Source of the DNA: Gordionus sp. m RMFG-2023
Taxonomy: Eukaryota; Nematomorpha; Gordioida; Chordodea; Parachordodidae
Length of the DNA: 64,000 bases
NCBI RefSeq assembly: GCF_954871325.1
Contig: NC_088777.1
Coordinates: forward strand, 14,671,366 to 14,735,365
Reading direction: 5' to 3'
A program made the position numbers and the translations under genes. Below are positions 46,001-55,689 of this stretch, in pieces. Numbering within the stretch: position 1 is the first letter of the stretch; each line of letters begins with the position of its first letter. Below the pieces are notes generated by a model. It worked only from the letters and a program-made list of their open reading frames with translations, made no database searches and was not told where the DNA came from.

Positions 46001-47445
46001 CACAGAGATTTGGTTCCAAAGACAAACTAAATAATTAAAAATCTTGTATTTGATAAGAAGTTAAAAAAAACTTGTTAATTTAATTATTTTCTAGTCAATA
46101 TTTTAAACTACTATTAGTATTTTCAATAAAAAAAATTATATTCTACTTATATTGTATGAGAATTTAAGCTGAGGCTAGTTTTTAAAGCAAATTTTATAAA
46201 AAAAATGACATTACACTTTATTTCAACTTTACATATAAATAAACCTTTACATTTAAAAAAACTTTATTAAATATAATATACCTAACTTGAAATAATAAAA
46301 AAGAGGCTTGTAATATCCTATCCATAAGCACGAATTAGTAAATAATAGTTAAAAATAGAAATATAATTATTATTAAATTATTCATAATTTAATAGAATAG
46401 CTAAATAAGACCCGGCCATAAGGCCGGGGAAAAGCTGGCCGAAGGCCAGGTAAAAGGGGTTTGGGGGCGAAGCCACCCCCCCCAAATTTTCCCCCCTTAA
46501 AAGAAAATCCTGGATACGCCACTGTCTTAGCAGATGAAAATTATTCTTTAATAAGTTCTAAATAAAATATTAACTGATATACCTGCATTTTATATCATTA
46601 TGAATGAATTCAAAAATAATTGTGTAAATTATATTTACACAATTATTTTTTTCTATGGAACTTTTTCTAAGATAACTTTTTGCTTAAATAATAAATTGAA
46701 ATACCAGTCCGATACGAAAATAAATTAGGTTTCATTTATAGCAAACGCGTTATGTTCAACGGTGCCTTATTTACAAAATCAAGGCAATAGGAGCGTTATG
46801 ATGATAACGCTATGATAAAATTTGAAAAATATATGTTGCAATGTATATTTTAAAAATTATTAAAGCTATGAAGAATCAGCTGTGATTTCGATAGCGTTAA
46901 ATAATGTAACGCTTACACATTACGCATTTACTATAAATGAAGCCTTCTTAGTTATGTAGACCTAAAGAAAGTTTACCTTAAATCATTTGATATTTAAATT
47001 TAGGATATAAGGGATCATAAAAATAAAATATTTTAAAAAATTACTTTAATGCCTTAGCCAATTTAGGAATATCTTTAAGGAATATTTCTGGGTGTGAGGT
47101 ATATCTTGTCTTTTTAGTCGCAGCGCTTTTAACAACAGAATCTTGAAAACCAAACGATTCCGATTTTAAATTTTTTTGAGGATAATTATCATCGTTTGCT
47201 TTCATTTTGATGTGTTTTTCATAGTTAATTTTTTTTTCATTTATATTTGTGGTTATAGGTTTGCAATCCATTTTATTTATTTCATATGTACCCTCATTAC
47301 CGTTTATATCTTTTTTGTCGGAGTAGCATCCATTCGTCTCACTTGATTCGAAATGTCCTTTAGTGATGAATTCACCATTTCGAACATTAACGACGGAATT
47401 TTCAATGGCAGGAAGTTTGATATTAGCACTCTTAATCGCCGCCAT
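31005..47445 (-). CDS. Uncharacterised protein with two intracellular-type Ig domains
   Basis: Thirteen minus-strand exons (47045-47445, 40264-40351, 38082-38193, 37759-37800, 37329-37685, 36271-36477, 35047-34835, 34671-34388, 34078-33856, 33424-33242, 33009-32075, 31530-31317, 31087-31005) join in phase with GT-AG borders to about 1,113 residues. Residues 1-163 are charged and lack a signal peptide. Ig domain 1 spans about 170-333 and Ig domain 2 about 340-473; the latter has PELFWFKNGFRV and the I-set signature GEYICMAKNRLGC. The rest is low-complexity and Ser/Asn/Lys/Asp-rich, with SPGLNITCN and KARALFEKPES around residue 730-760. Ig domains without B-strand cysteines and no signal peptide point to a cytoplasmic, perhaps cytoskeletal or muscle, protein of the titin/palladin kind, but no family was recognised outside the Ig domains. 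The joins at exons 1-3 are the least certain. Confidence 0.75.
31317..31530 (-). CDS. Two-Ig gene, exon 12
   Basis: It lies between acceptor ATCAG and a consensus donor GTAAGT. It begins MTQIRIADTSFDNKTLYLS in phase 0 and ends MTINPISG. No domain was recognised. Confidence 0.75.
32075..33009 (-). CDS. Two-Ig gene, large Ser-rich exon 11
   Basis: At 935 bases this is the longest exon. It opens ITEVPKKAFLPTALPLQTIL, then passes EIEELIKIKKKDTLNVIFSS, and becomes a disordered Ser/Asn/Pro-rich segment with CKARALFEKPES and RRNSYSPGL. It ends NPINEECK before donor GTAGAA. The Ser-rich character suggests phosphorylation sites, which is inference. Confidence 0.8.
33242..33424 (-). CDS. Two-Ig gene, exon 10
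   Basis: After acceptor TGTCAG it reads DSEGMSHVRSTRFPVIRNYF and LKDEPLCENYVKDAKTI, with donor GTTTTT. Phases agree with both neighbours. Confidence 0.7.
33520..33753. mobile_element. Copy of the CCGGGCC-rich family in an intron of the two-Ig gene
   Basis: The right end CCCCGGGCCTGCAGGTCTCTG fits the family terminus. CCATCCCAGCCAGG and CCGCCGACTCGACC lie to the left. The left end near 33520 (CTGCATAAATC) is uncertain. Confidence 0.45.
33856..34078 (-). CDS. Two-Ig gene, exon 9
   Basis: It opens EHTKILTDECDDISLLPSLP and continues SEYFDHQGFSQKAGKI to an acidic, Lys-rich end before donor GTTATT. No domain was recognised. Confidence 0.72.
34388..34671 (-). CDS. Two-Ig gene, exon 8
   Basis: Acceptor TTTAG, donor GTAATA. 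It reads KKSNLSESVSLIFCPKLDNN and later SSVKMIRESITTRLFVIADE, ending NTSPPNTEAD. It begins right after the second Ig domain and looks like a linker. Confidence 0.72.
34835..35047 (-). CDS. Two-Ig gene, exon 7 (second half of Ig domain 2)
   Basis: It encodes the E, F and G strands: LQIFPPKNTF, then VGEYICMAKNRLGCHVTFF and KLALDPRG. The Y-x-C-x-A-x-N motif is diagnostic for I-set Ig domains. Acceptor TCATAG, donor GTTATT. Confidence 0.88.
35121..35155 (+). repeat. Orphan hAT-like terminus
   Basis: CATATGGGCGTACCCGGGAT resembles the right end of the hAT copy at 9801-11600 read inward (CATAGGCGTACGCAG). No partner end with a matching duplication was found nearby. Confidence 0.3.
35729..36034 (+). 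other. Open frame antisense to an intron of the two-Ig gene
   Basis: About 100 codons stay open without a usable early ATG. The second half looks protein-like and charged: NPKVHPALKKVLASLEYHDV, then KTLESYLKKDFLLFAKQVKG, to TAA. I do not recognise it. It could be the end of an unknown transposon ORF or an exon of a nested gene. Confidence 0.3.
36271..36477 (-). CDS. Two-Ig gene, exon 6 (first half of Ig domain 2)
   Basis: It reads KAPQFINNTQSQDPDKVFEI, then PIPELFWFKNGFRVDHHVF. AP-F at the start and the C-strand Trp in PELFWFKNG mark an I-set Ig domain; the B strand (ARLSM) has no cysteine. Confidence 0.87.
36515..36832. mobile_element. Copy of the CCGGGCC-rich family, about 318 bp
   Basis: The left part reads GATATGGGCCGGACC, and the right part GGGTCGGGCCGGGCCC followed by TTTGCAAATCTCTA, a clear family end. 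It lies in the intron between exons 5 and 6 of the two-Ig gene. Confidence 0.55.
37329..37685 (-). CDS. Two-Ig gene, exon 5 (second half of Ig domain 1, with insertion)
   Basis: It reads DIYLQKFETDTKCFTITDDF, then about 55 residues rich in Ser, Asn, Thr and Lys, then LLFDSDINDSGSYRFEIRN and SSVFRISVKG. The D-x-G-x-Y motif marks the F strand; the position that usually holds Cys is Phe. The insertion sits between the strand E and D regions. Confidence 0.85.
37759..37800 (-). CDS. Two-Ig gene, exon 4 (C strand of Ig domain 1)
   Basis: Forty-two bases read AISKYSSDGRFFKV, with the split codons completed. Choosing donor GTTAGC rather than the GTTAGT four bases earlier keeps the frame into exon 5. 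The core Trp of the C strand is not present. Confidence 0.65.
38082..38193 (-). CDS. Two-Ig gene, exon 3 (start of Ig domain 1)
   Basis: It reads YYILPNPPSIISQPNECYET and EGNVVKLTFTLDSYNN, the A-A'-B strands of an I-set domain. Two acceptors are possible: AAAG before 38193 joins exon 2 in phase, while GCAG before 38213 would need an unseen exon ending in phase 1. Confidence 0.75.
38374..38412 (-). CDS. Possible 39-base cassette exon of the two-Ig gene
   Basis: Acceptor GTCTTAG and donor GTTAGT bound 13 codons reading KTLVFGNKKMEST. The length is a multiple of three and the phase fits between exons 2 and 3, so it could be an optional exon. Chance occurrence is quite possible. Confidence 0.3.
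38413..40263. other. Intron of the two-Ig gene
   Basis: No further exon was recognised. It includes a G run at 38807-38815 and a small hairpin at 39252-39280. Confidence 0.5.
39252..39280. repeat. Perfect small hairpin
   Basis: CATTCATTCAT (39252-39262) and ATGAATGAATG (39270-39280) are exact inverted 11-mers around a seven-base loop. It consists of simple tetranucleotide repeats, so it may be of no function. Confidence 0.6.
40264..40351 (-). CDS. Two-Ig gene, exon 2
   Basis: It reads EIDELLKLFRIPDPPISVIL and AHSDATLQN before donor GTAAAT. The acceptor TTAAG and the one-base start agree with the two-base end of exon 1. It lies in a long A/T-rich region, so the assignment rests on phase and sequence complexity. 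Confidence 0.55.
40352..44972. other. Part of intron 1 of the two-Ig gene
   Basis: Nothing coding was recognised. Family-like words of the CCGGGCC repeat occur near 43560-43600, and a family right end (TGCAGGTCTCTG) at about 44146. Confidence 0.45.
44973..46524 (+). mobile_element. hAT transposon with perfect 8-bp target duplication
   Basis: The left end CAGGCGCGTAACCA and the right end, read on the other strand as CAGTGGCGTATCCA, match at 11 of 14 bases. TCTTAGCA stands on both sides (44965-44972 and 46525-46532), a perfect 8-bp duplication. Inside, the plus strand carries a broken transposase C-terminal half of the P52rIPK/ZMYM type: ESKAKFYDIILIKPRLAPRP (with an in-frame stop soon after), FIPFLDTFL, LPITTCTNERTFSNLRRLKT and NGLALLNIHRDLV. 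The 5' half of the gene is gone, so the 1,552-bp copy is dead. It sits in intron 1 of the two-Ig gene. Confidence 0.9.
45842..46030 (+). pseudogene. hAT transposase C-terminal dimerisation region
   Basis: The frame reads LPITTCTNERTFSNLRRLKT, then YLRSTESWLNGLALLNIHRD to TAA. This is the hAT C-terminal signature (P-T-ERTFS-L-R-KTYLRSTM--GLALLNIHRD). The N-terminal and catalytic parts upstream are interrupted or missing. Confidence 0.85.
47045..47445 (-). CDS. Two-Ig gene, candidate first exon
   Basis: It starts at ATG 47443-47445 (MAAIKSANIKLPAIENSVV) and encodes 133 charged residues ending TSHPEIFLKDIPKLAKAL before donor GTAATT. The two-base overhang is completed by exon 2 to give Asn. There is no signal peptide. 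Alternatively the frame closes at TAA three codon positions on as a small separate gene; the shared phase favours the spliced reading. Confidence 0.55.
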
Positions 47446-50400
47446 ATTGTTTAATTATTTGTACATCACGTTTTAAAAACTAAAAATGTACGAGTTGATA
47501 TGACAAAAAAATCTTAACTATAGACGAGGAGTTGCGAATTAGATGAATTAAAGGATTCATTTCTATTGATAATTAGATTAAATATTTTAAAAAAAAGAAA
47601 TTTAATACTTCAAATGATAAAATAAATATCTTAAAAAAACACGATATTTTTTAGATATATATTATCACAATGGATACATAAAAGATTTACACAATTTAAC
47701 ATTATTTCTCAAATGGACAGGTAAGGTTACAAAGTTTCCAATTCTAATTTTTCAATTAAGTCAATTCAACAGTTCTAATAAATACATATTAATCTATTAC
47801 ATTATTTTATATTATAACTTATTCCAATAAAATTAATTTTTTAATAAAACTAAAAATCGAGCCAAAAAAAGAAAAAAAAATTGTCATTTGAAAAGCAAAA
47901 AAAGAGTTAATCTTATTTTTTTTGGTCCTAGTCTAGTTGGGAACATTCACACCATCTAAATATTGTGTAGTTTGATTATTATAAGATTCTATTCTCATCT
48001 CACTCTACTACGATCAATATTTATTTTATAGGCGAGAGCTTTTTAAAAAATACATCATGTTATCTTATTAAAATCATAGGATATAGAAAATATATTTTAT
48101 TAAATGATAGCATTCAAAATTAATATTGGACCCCAGTTAAACTTTTTTGGACCTTAAGTCAAGTTTTATAATAAATAATAGTTTATTTTTTAGCTAGCTG
48201 AAAGAAGACTAAACTTATTTTTTAAACTATTACCTCAGTTTTGGATTGTTTTTTTTGAAAATATAGCTCAACTTTAAAGATCTTAATATAAAATTAACTT
48301 GATAATTTTGAATATTTAGGAATAATAATAATTTTAAATTATACAAATAATTCGATCAAACAATATATAAAATATTATTCAACAATATATTTTCCTTAAT
48401 CGTATTCGATTCGAAACGAATAATTTTATTAGTATTCTAGGTATAGTAAGTACGGTATAGTAAAAAAAAATTATCTGTAAAAGGTTATTATCATATTTCG
48501 TTTCATTATCTTTGCTGTGTGTATGGAATATTATCGATTAATCCTTTTCTTTATATATTATATAAATTATAAATACATTCGTATTTTTTTTTGCAAGGTA
48601 ATAAGATAAACGCCCCAAAATTTTTGTTAAATATGCAATTTAACAAACGTATTATGCACGATGCACATCGACAAAATCAAGATTTTAGCCAAATTATTAT
48701 TTATGTCCCTAGATTTCGCCAATAGATGTCCATATGCGTGGCATAGTGGCAGTTTGATCAAATTCTCCAAAAATATAGTATATAATGGAGAAAAAAAATG
48801 CAATGTCCTCATTTTATTAGACAGTTTTTAATCTCAAATATGAATTTAAATGATTTTCAAATGAATAAAAAAATAATCCAATCTTAGATAATTAGTCGGA
48901 TTCCGAATAAAGAATTTTTTTTAGTCATTAAATATTCTTATTTTTATTAATTATTTACTATAAGTCGTACATCGTTCCAATTGTGATAAAATCAGAATAA
49001 ATTAATTGTTTTTTTTGAATATCAAGTTTCGGGATCAAATTATATTCAAATAACTTTGAAGAAAAAAAAAGAAGGTTACCAAATTATTTTTTAAAAAAAA
49101 GAGTTTCTTAAATTTTAGTATTAAACTTGAAGAGTTAAAAACCTATGAACCTCAAAAATGTAAATGATATAAGGAGTTTAACAAGATAACTATTCTGATC
49201 GATAAAAAAAAATAACATATTTTATGATAAATAATACTTTTATAAATAAAAATAATTCATCAATCGATCTCATCTGGCATTACAAAACTAAAAGACCAAA
49301 AAATTTATTTTAATTTGATATTATTCAGATAGAGTAAAATAAGTACAGGGAGGGGGATGCATTCTCTGAATCTATAAATTTTGGATAAATGAAATTCCAA
49401 TAGTCTATAATAATCATATAAAATTAAGATACCATTCCTATTTGCGATGATGATAGTAGAATTTGGTTATACCTTCTTTGTAAATTGATAACTTAATCCA
49501 ATAAATCCTTTTCATTTATCTTTCCATTGTTGTTTTCATGGCAAAATGAGAAAACAATCCATGAATATGATTGTAAAATGAATATTTGCAAATGGTTTAT
49601 TATATATTTGATATAAATTTTGATCAATGATTATCTTTAGAATTTTTTTTACATAACATTGTAAATCCTTAAAGCAGAGTAAAAAATAAAGTTAGATGAT
49701 TTAAAAAAAATGGAATGATACTTTATTAGTGTAAATTCCAAATAGGAATAAAACGAGTAAGAAAGAACAAATATTTATAAACTATTTTAGATCGGTCTTC
49801 TTGTTTTATTATTATCTTTTTTTTGTAGATAAATATTTGGAATAAGATAAAAGTAAGCAGGATTTTTATTAATAAATAATAGTAAATAATTTTACCTTTA
49901 TTTTTCCTTTGTAGAGATAAAAAAAAAATCTTACAAATTACTCTTAAGATAAAATAAATAAGGAAGATAATAAAAAATTAATTTTTTTAAACATAATTTT
50001 TTTTAAAAAGCCGCTACCTTTTAAAAATTCATTAAAAAATGAAGAAGAAAAAAAAATTGCTACATATAATTTTAAAAAAATATATTTTACATTCAATTTG
50101 GTAGGACGTATTACTAATGTGTAAATTGTTAAAGTAAAGAGGTGATAAGATGAGTTTATTTTTTTTTTTAAAAAAAATATATAAATTAAATTGTAAATAA
50201 ACTTAATTAAATTTTTTTTTATCAATTATCATGATAAAAAAATGTTTATAACAATTTTTATACTTGATTGACAAGATAATACAATGAAATACAATTTTAA
50301 TAAACTCATTTCTACCTAAAAAAAATTTATCATTGTTTTGTTATCCCCTAAACATCTATACCTTTTATGAGCAAAATCTACAAGCTTGTCTAATATTCTT

Positions 50401-52051
50401 GGTTAAAATATCGGGTTAACCGTTTTTATAAATTGAGCTGTTCAACAACACCAATACAAGATTTCTAGGACCAAAAATTCTAAGTGGAAAGTTAAATTGG
50501 TTTCAGTGTCGTAAGAGTTTCGCGAATTCAGTGCAATAGAATATTTTAAAACTTAATACATTTTTATCGCGCATTTTTCAAATTTCAAAGGTCTGATTTT
50601 GTTAGTTTCGAATGATTCAAATTCATCCAAATATGAATAGTAATTGTTGGAATATGAATAAGGAATTTTGATTTAATTTCGTACCTTATTGCGCATGTTC
50701 AGTTTTCTATCATCGATTATAATCTGTTTAAAATTAGATGGCACAAAAAAAAAATTTTTATGTTAACTTTTCACATGAATTATATAATATTTTTTAAAAA
50801 AATAATTTATCGAATCAAAATACAAATGGTAAATTTTATTATTTGTTTTTTAAAAAGCCTACCATCACGTATGCATATAAACAAGATTGGGTTAATTTTC
50901 AAAAAATGTATTCTTATTATACTTTAAAAAATTGAATTTGAATATAAATATGTTTTATAAAAAATGTATTTTAAATATAAAAACTGTGATATCTAGTGCT
51001 GTAAAGTTAAGTCGTTACTAAGGTTACCTTCTTCTAGAGGTAAGGAGTTCCTTTTTTTTGAATAACATATATGAAAAAAACTTATTTTATTGTATTATAA
51101 AATTATTTTTATTAATTTCTTAAATTTTGTAAACACAAAGTAACGGTAACGCTTTCCTATTTTATAGAAGTAACGAGAATCTCGTATCTCTTTTGAAGTA
51201 GCATTTATAGCAATAAGATACCTAAAAAATATTTTAGAAAAAATTAAACTCGAAATAGATTTTATACCAATATAACTATGGCTGTCTCAAATTTTACAAA
51301 AAAAAACATACTTTAAATATGAAATTACAATTAATCCCCAATTAAAATTAAAATATATATAAAATTATACAATAACTTTAAACGATATAAAATTATCTAT
51401 CATATAGTTATAACAATTAATTTTTAAAATAAAGTTAGGATTCTAACATTCAGATTATTAAGATTCTAATTTATATAAATTATTATTAATAAATAAATGA
51501 GCCTGGTGATAAATTGAGAATTAAATTATATTTCATACAAATTTATTATGCCAGATCTCCCTTATCCTATATAATAACCTAGCTAAAAAAATAAATGAAG
51601 GCATACATGCATAGCAGAAAAATTAATATATTTATTATAATTATGAGTGATAATTATTTTATATTTGAAATGGAGTATAAGGAGGATGAAAACGCGCAAT
51701 TTTATAATTATAATTCTTTATTCTAATGCCGAATCAGAAGGCATTTTTACTTAATGAACAACGTCATGGAGAAAAAATCATTTAAACAGAATTTGAATAT
51801 GAATTGCCTAGCGTTTGCGATCAAATTCCAAAGAAAACCAACTGAAATAAAATAGACACCTCGGATAAATATATAGAAATTTCTATCTAATATTATAATT
51901 TTCATTTGCAACATTATGATTATTACAAAAATAAAGATTGCTAAATTTGTAATAATGATTAAAAAATTAAATAAAGATCGAGAAACTTGTAATAATATGG
52001 GGTTTTATCATGTAAAATGTATTTTGATGTAATTATTTTCGAATTTTATAG
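47446..52051. other. Long A/T-rich region without genes
   Basis: It contains the 5' flank of the two-Ig gene. The only frames are short and low in complexity. No repeat family with clear ends was recognised. Confidence 0.5.
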
Positions 52052-52133
52052 GTATGTTTATGCACGTATCGACTCATGGAAATTGACAGATGACGGGCTA
52101 ATCAGTGGAAACTTATTTGTCGCCTTTGTTAAG
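52052..52133 (+). CDS. Candidate orphan exon
   Basis: Acceptor TTTATAG and donor GTATTA bound a frame reading YVYARIDSWKLTDDGLISGN and LFVAFVK. The complexity and splice sites suggest a real exon, but no partner exon was found in phase and the protein is not recognised. Confidence 0.35.
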
Positions 52134-52197
52134 GTATTACGGATAAATAGTGTATATTGTTGTGCGGGGTAGATTTACCTTTAGAGTATTTGCAGTG

Positions 52198-52405
52198 TAG
52201 AGATGTCCATTTGACGCTACAAACGTATGAATTAGATATTTACAAAATTAGGTCGGACCGGGTTGACAAATAATTTTTAGTTCAAGTCGGTCTTTTTGAA
52301 ACAAATAATAAAAAAAATCGTTCGGGATAGGGCTAAATTTTTTTAAAAAAATTTAGTGCCAAGCTAGACTTACAAAATTAGACCCAACCAAGGTAGTAGA
52401 TCATT
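52198..52405. mobile_element. Diverged copy of the CCGGGCC-rich family
   Basis: The left end is TAGAGATGTCCATTTG and the right end TAGTAGATCATTA. GGTCGGACCGGG and CAAGTCGGTC words are separated by A/T runs. The members of the family vary, and this is among the more decayed. Confidence 0.45.
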
Positions 52406-53092
52406 AGGATGAATAGAACATGAAAAAGGGATTACTATAAAAAAATTTTTTGAAATATTATAGTAATCAGGGGATCTTCTGAGATTAAGTAAAAGCATTA
52501 ATTTTAGATTGAAATCACACGAAGCCATTTATAATCATTCTAATATTTTATGAAATGTAGGCTGCATATTGATGAATATTGCTCATTCGAAAGGAAATAT
52601 TTTATAAAGTGAGTGCAACAGAAAATCCTAGTCTGTGAAGAATTGATAGATGAGGCAAGTTGGAAAAGTAATTAATGTCCCAGTTCAAGTTATAACGTGA
52701 AAGTATAAGTGAAATAAAGGGAAAAGGTAATATCCGTGAACTAACACCAATACCTGCGAAAAAAAAGTATGAAGACCTGTAAGGGGAAAAAAGGTTTTAA
52801 GTTAACGCTGGGGGGGGGGGATGTTTTCATTAGAAGGAAATTTTCCTTTTGCTTATAATATTTCTTAGAGTAAATTATTGTAATAAATTTAATTAATTTT
52901 AATGGCATAATATACAATTTAAGTATAATTACAAAAAAAATTAATATGCATTTTAAAAAGTATTTTTTATTCTTAATGTTACTTATATTATTAATGTGTG
53001 TTAATTGAAAATAGAGTCTGTCAAATTCATTAATGAATTCTTTTTTTATAATACCAAAAATTATAGAAATAAACTCATTTTAATGTAATTGC

Positions 53093-53402
53093 AGAATATA
53101 AAATTGTTTTAAAAGGGGTCATAATCGTCATTGGCATCATCACCATAGAAATTATGAGGGACCAGCTGAAAAGTGTCAGATTTTTATTTTTTGAGAAACA
53201 CGTTAATACTGATTTTAAAAATCATTCCAGAATACATTTCGGAGATTCTATATATAACCTTCCGGATTCTCATAAACATTCAGGATATTGGGAAGTTTCA
53301 AATATGATAATAAAAAAATGGAAACTGAAAATTTTTAATCTTAGACGAACTGGAATGGAATGGTTACCAAAAGTTTTAATTAAAGGTGATAAAAAGGAAT
53401 AA
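53093..53402 (+). CDS. Candidate terminal exon of a small membrane protein
   Basis: From acceptor AATTGCAG the frame stays open for 102 codons to TAA at 53400-53402. It starts YKIVLKGVIIVIGIITIEIM, which would span a membrane, then reads FLFFEKHVNTDF, HKHSGYWEVSNMIIKKW and RRTGMEWLPKVLIKGDKKE. The internal ATG at 53154 could also begin a shorter protein. The pattern of one N-terminal membrane span and a basic tail recalls small mitochondrial inner-membrane subunits, but I cannot assign a family. Confidence 0.4.
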
Positions 53403-55440
53403 AATTTGTAGTGAGTCCCTGCAACAACAGTTATTTGTTGTAACTATAGCTAATAGTGGGTTACTTTGAAAAAAAAGTTATGAGTTAGCTATTTTTCAAA
53501 TAATATAATAAATATTAACTATAAATATGGAAATTAATTTATAAATAGATTCTAAAAAAAAGAAAATATAATCCTAGATATGCCCCTGTTTGTATGGCAC
53601 AACAGTTTATCCAAAATTTATAAATGGGATATTCCAATTATATTACAAAGAGATAGTTATATTTTATCAATTTTTTCAAAATAAACATGAAAGAAACCAA
53701 AAATATTTATAAACATATTAAAATGTCCATACCCAAATTCGTTTTTATCAGTCCAGATATTGATTTAAATATTAAAATTTTTGAAAATTTAAAAAGTGTA
53801 AAAATAAATATATAAGAATAATTTATTAGATATATCTCTGAGATATAAATTCTATTTTTCCTTATTGAAAATAGGCAAATATTTGAAAATGCTCTCCCCT
53901 TTCATGTAATGCAGAAAAATGTGGACATGAAATTAGCACCAATGATTACATATAAAATTAGTAAATTTTAATTTACTAAATAACATAAAAAGGTGAAACT
54001 ATTGAAGATTGTAACTTTTAGTGAACTATCTTTTTTTACAAGATAATGTTTAACGCTACTGGAACTTATAATTGGTAGATGGGGAAGGGATGCATTGCTT
54101 AGAATTTCAAGCTTTTTTGTCAATAAATAAGTCCAAAAAAATTATGGGTGGATGGGGGTAAGTTAATAGCAATATATCCTTGAGCAGAGGCCATATTTGA
54201 GTGTTGGTTATATAAATATATAACATTTATTTCAGTGTGGCATCACGATTTAGACAACAGATGTCCAGATCCCTCTAAAATCTATAAAAAAATTTGACCA
54301 AAATCTTGAGTTAGCCATTTTCAAAGATCAATTAAATTGGGTCATTTAACAATATTAATTCATATAATGTATTGATTGTATTATATCAACCTGTGAGGAA
54401 TTTTATTTTTTTAACAAATTGAGGTTATAAATTCTGAAAGACAAGGTTTGTCTATTTCAGAAAGGCTAAAGGTAGAATAGAACTAATTTTAAAAAAACTT
54501 GATATTTTTATTAATTTTATGGAAAAATTTTTTTTAATCATTTCTTTTAATGAATGATATAATATTAAAAATGTTTGAAGATTATAATATTCAAGGAAGC
54601 ATGATATAATATTTTTAAATAATATTCAATGATTAATAGGCTAGATTATTACTTAAAATTTTATAAATAAAATTAATTTATTATTTTTAATTTTAAATAA
54701 AAATCTTGCATAAAAAAAAAAATCTGATATTAATTATAATTAAAAAATTAAAAGTTTATACATGTGAAATTAAAGAGTTTCATTTAAATATTATAAAGGA
54801 AAAATTTCAAAACAATTACAAATCCTATTCCACATGTTAAAAAAAATTACAAATGAGATGAAGACAAATCAAAACCATAATAAATAACAATTTTATCATA
54901 ACTACATTACAATAAAAAATAGGATGCTATTATAATGCCTGTATAATTTTTTAAAAATCAAATATTATTGTAAGATAAAATATTTGTCTAATAAAAACAT
55001 ACATAATATAGATTAATTATACTTGAATCAAAGTAATTTGAGTAATAATATTTTAAAAAAATTGTAAAATAAAATAAAATAAAAAAATTTAAATAAAAAT
55101 TATGAGTGAATGATTTATAGGCCTTTACATATGATTATCAGGTGGTATTATAAAAATTAAATTAGTAGAATCAATTTAGTTTGGTTGTAAATGCAAAAGA
55201 GCGTAACCAGTTTAACAAATGGCTCACTTTAATAAATGGCTTATTATTATCACTGAACCCTATTGTTACTACTGAAACAAATTTCTATATTATTTTTACT
55301 TTCTTTTTCCTTTCTTTTATTTTATTGATTTCAGCCAAGAATAATTTCCAAAAAATTTGAAAAAGAAAAAACAAAAAAACATATTATTTACAATAAAAAT
55401 TATATTTATATATTAAAATTAAGCGATATCATTTTCCATA
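53403..55440. other. A/T-rich spacer
   Basis: No exon, RNA gene or bounded repeat was recognised. Confidence 0.5.
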
Positions 55441-55444
55441 ATAA

Positions 55445-55565
55445 ATAATAAATTAAAATAAATATTCCGATAAACAAAATAACACACTATTTTTCCTTTA
55501 TAATAAATTAAATGAAAATAAATATTCCGATAAATAAAATAACAAACTTTTTCCTTTTATAATAA
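55445..55565. repeat. 60-bp tandem duplication beside the gypsy fossil
   Basis: AAAATAAATATTCCGATAAA at 55456 recurs 60 bases later at 55516, with matching flanks (TTATAATAAATTAA). There are two copies with a few differences. Confidence 0.8.
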
Positions 55566-55689
55566 ATTAACAGAGAAGAAAAAATATAAAGAGAAAGCAA
55601 TTAACATATAAACCAACCGATTTATTTCCAATTTTAATCCCCCATTTCTCCGACACGCCCCCACTGCTTAATCCCAAACGGAATGACGC

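Noticed and set aside
49944-50225. Minus-strand frame of 93 codons rich in Phe, Ile, Lys and Leu
   Set aside because: The composition is that expected from A/T runs and no motif is present.
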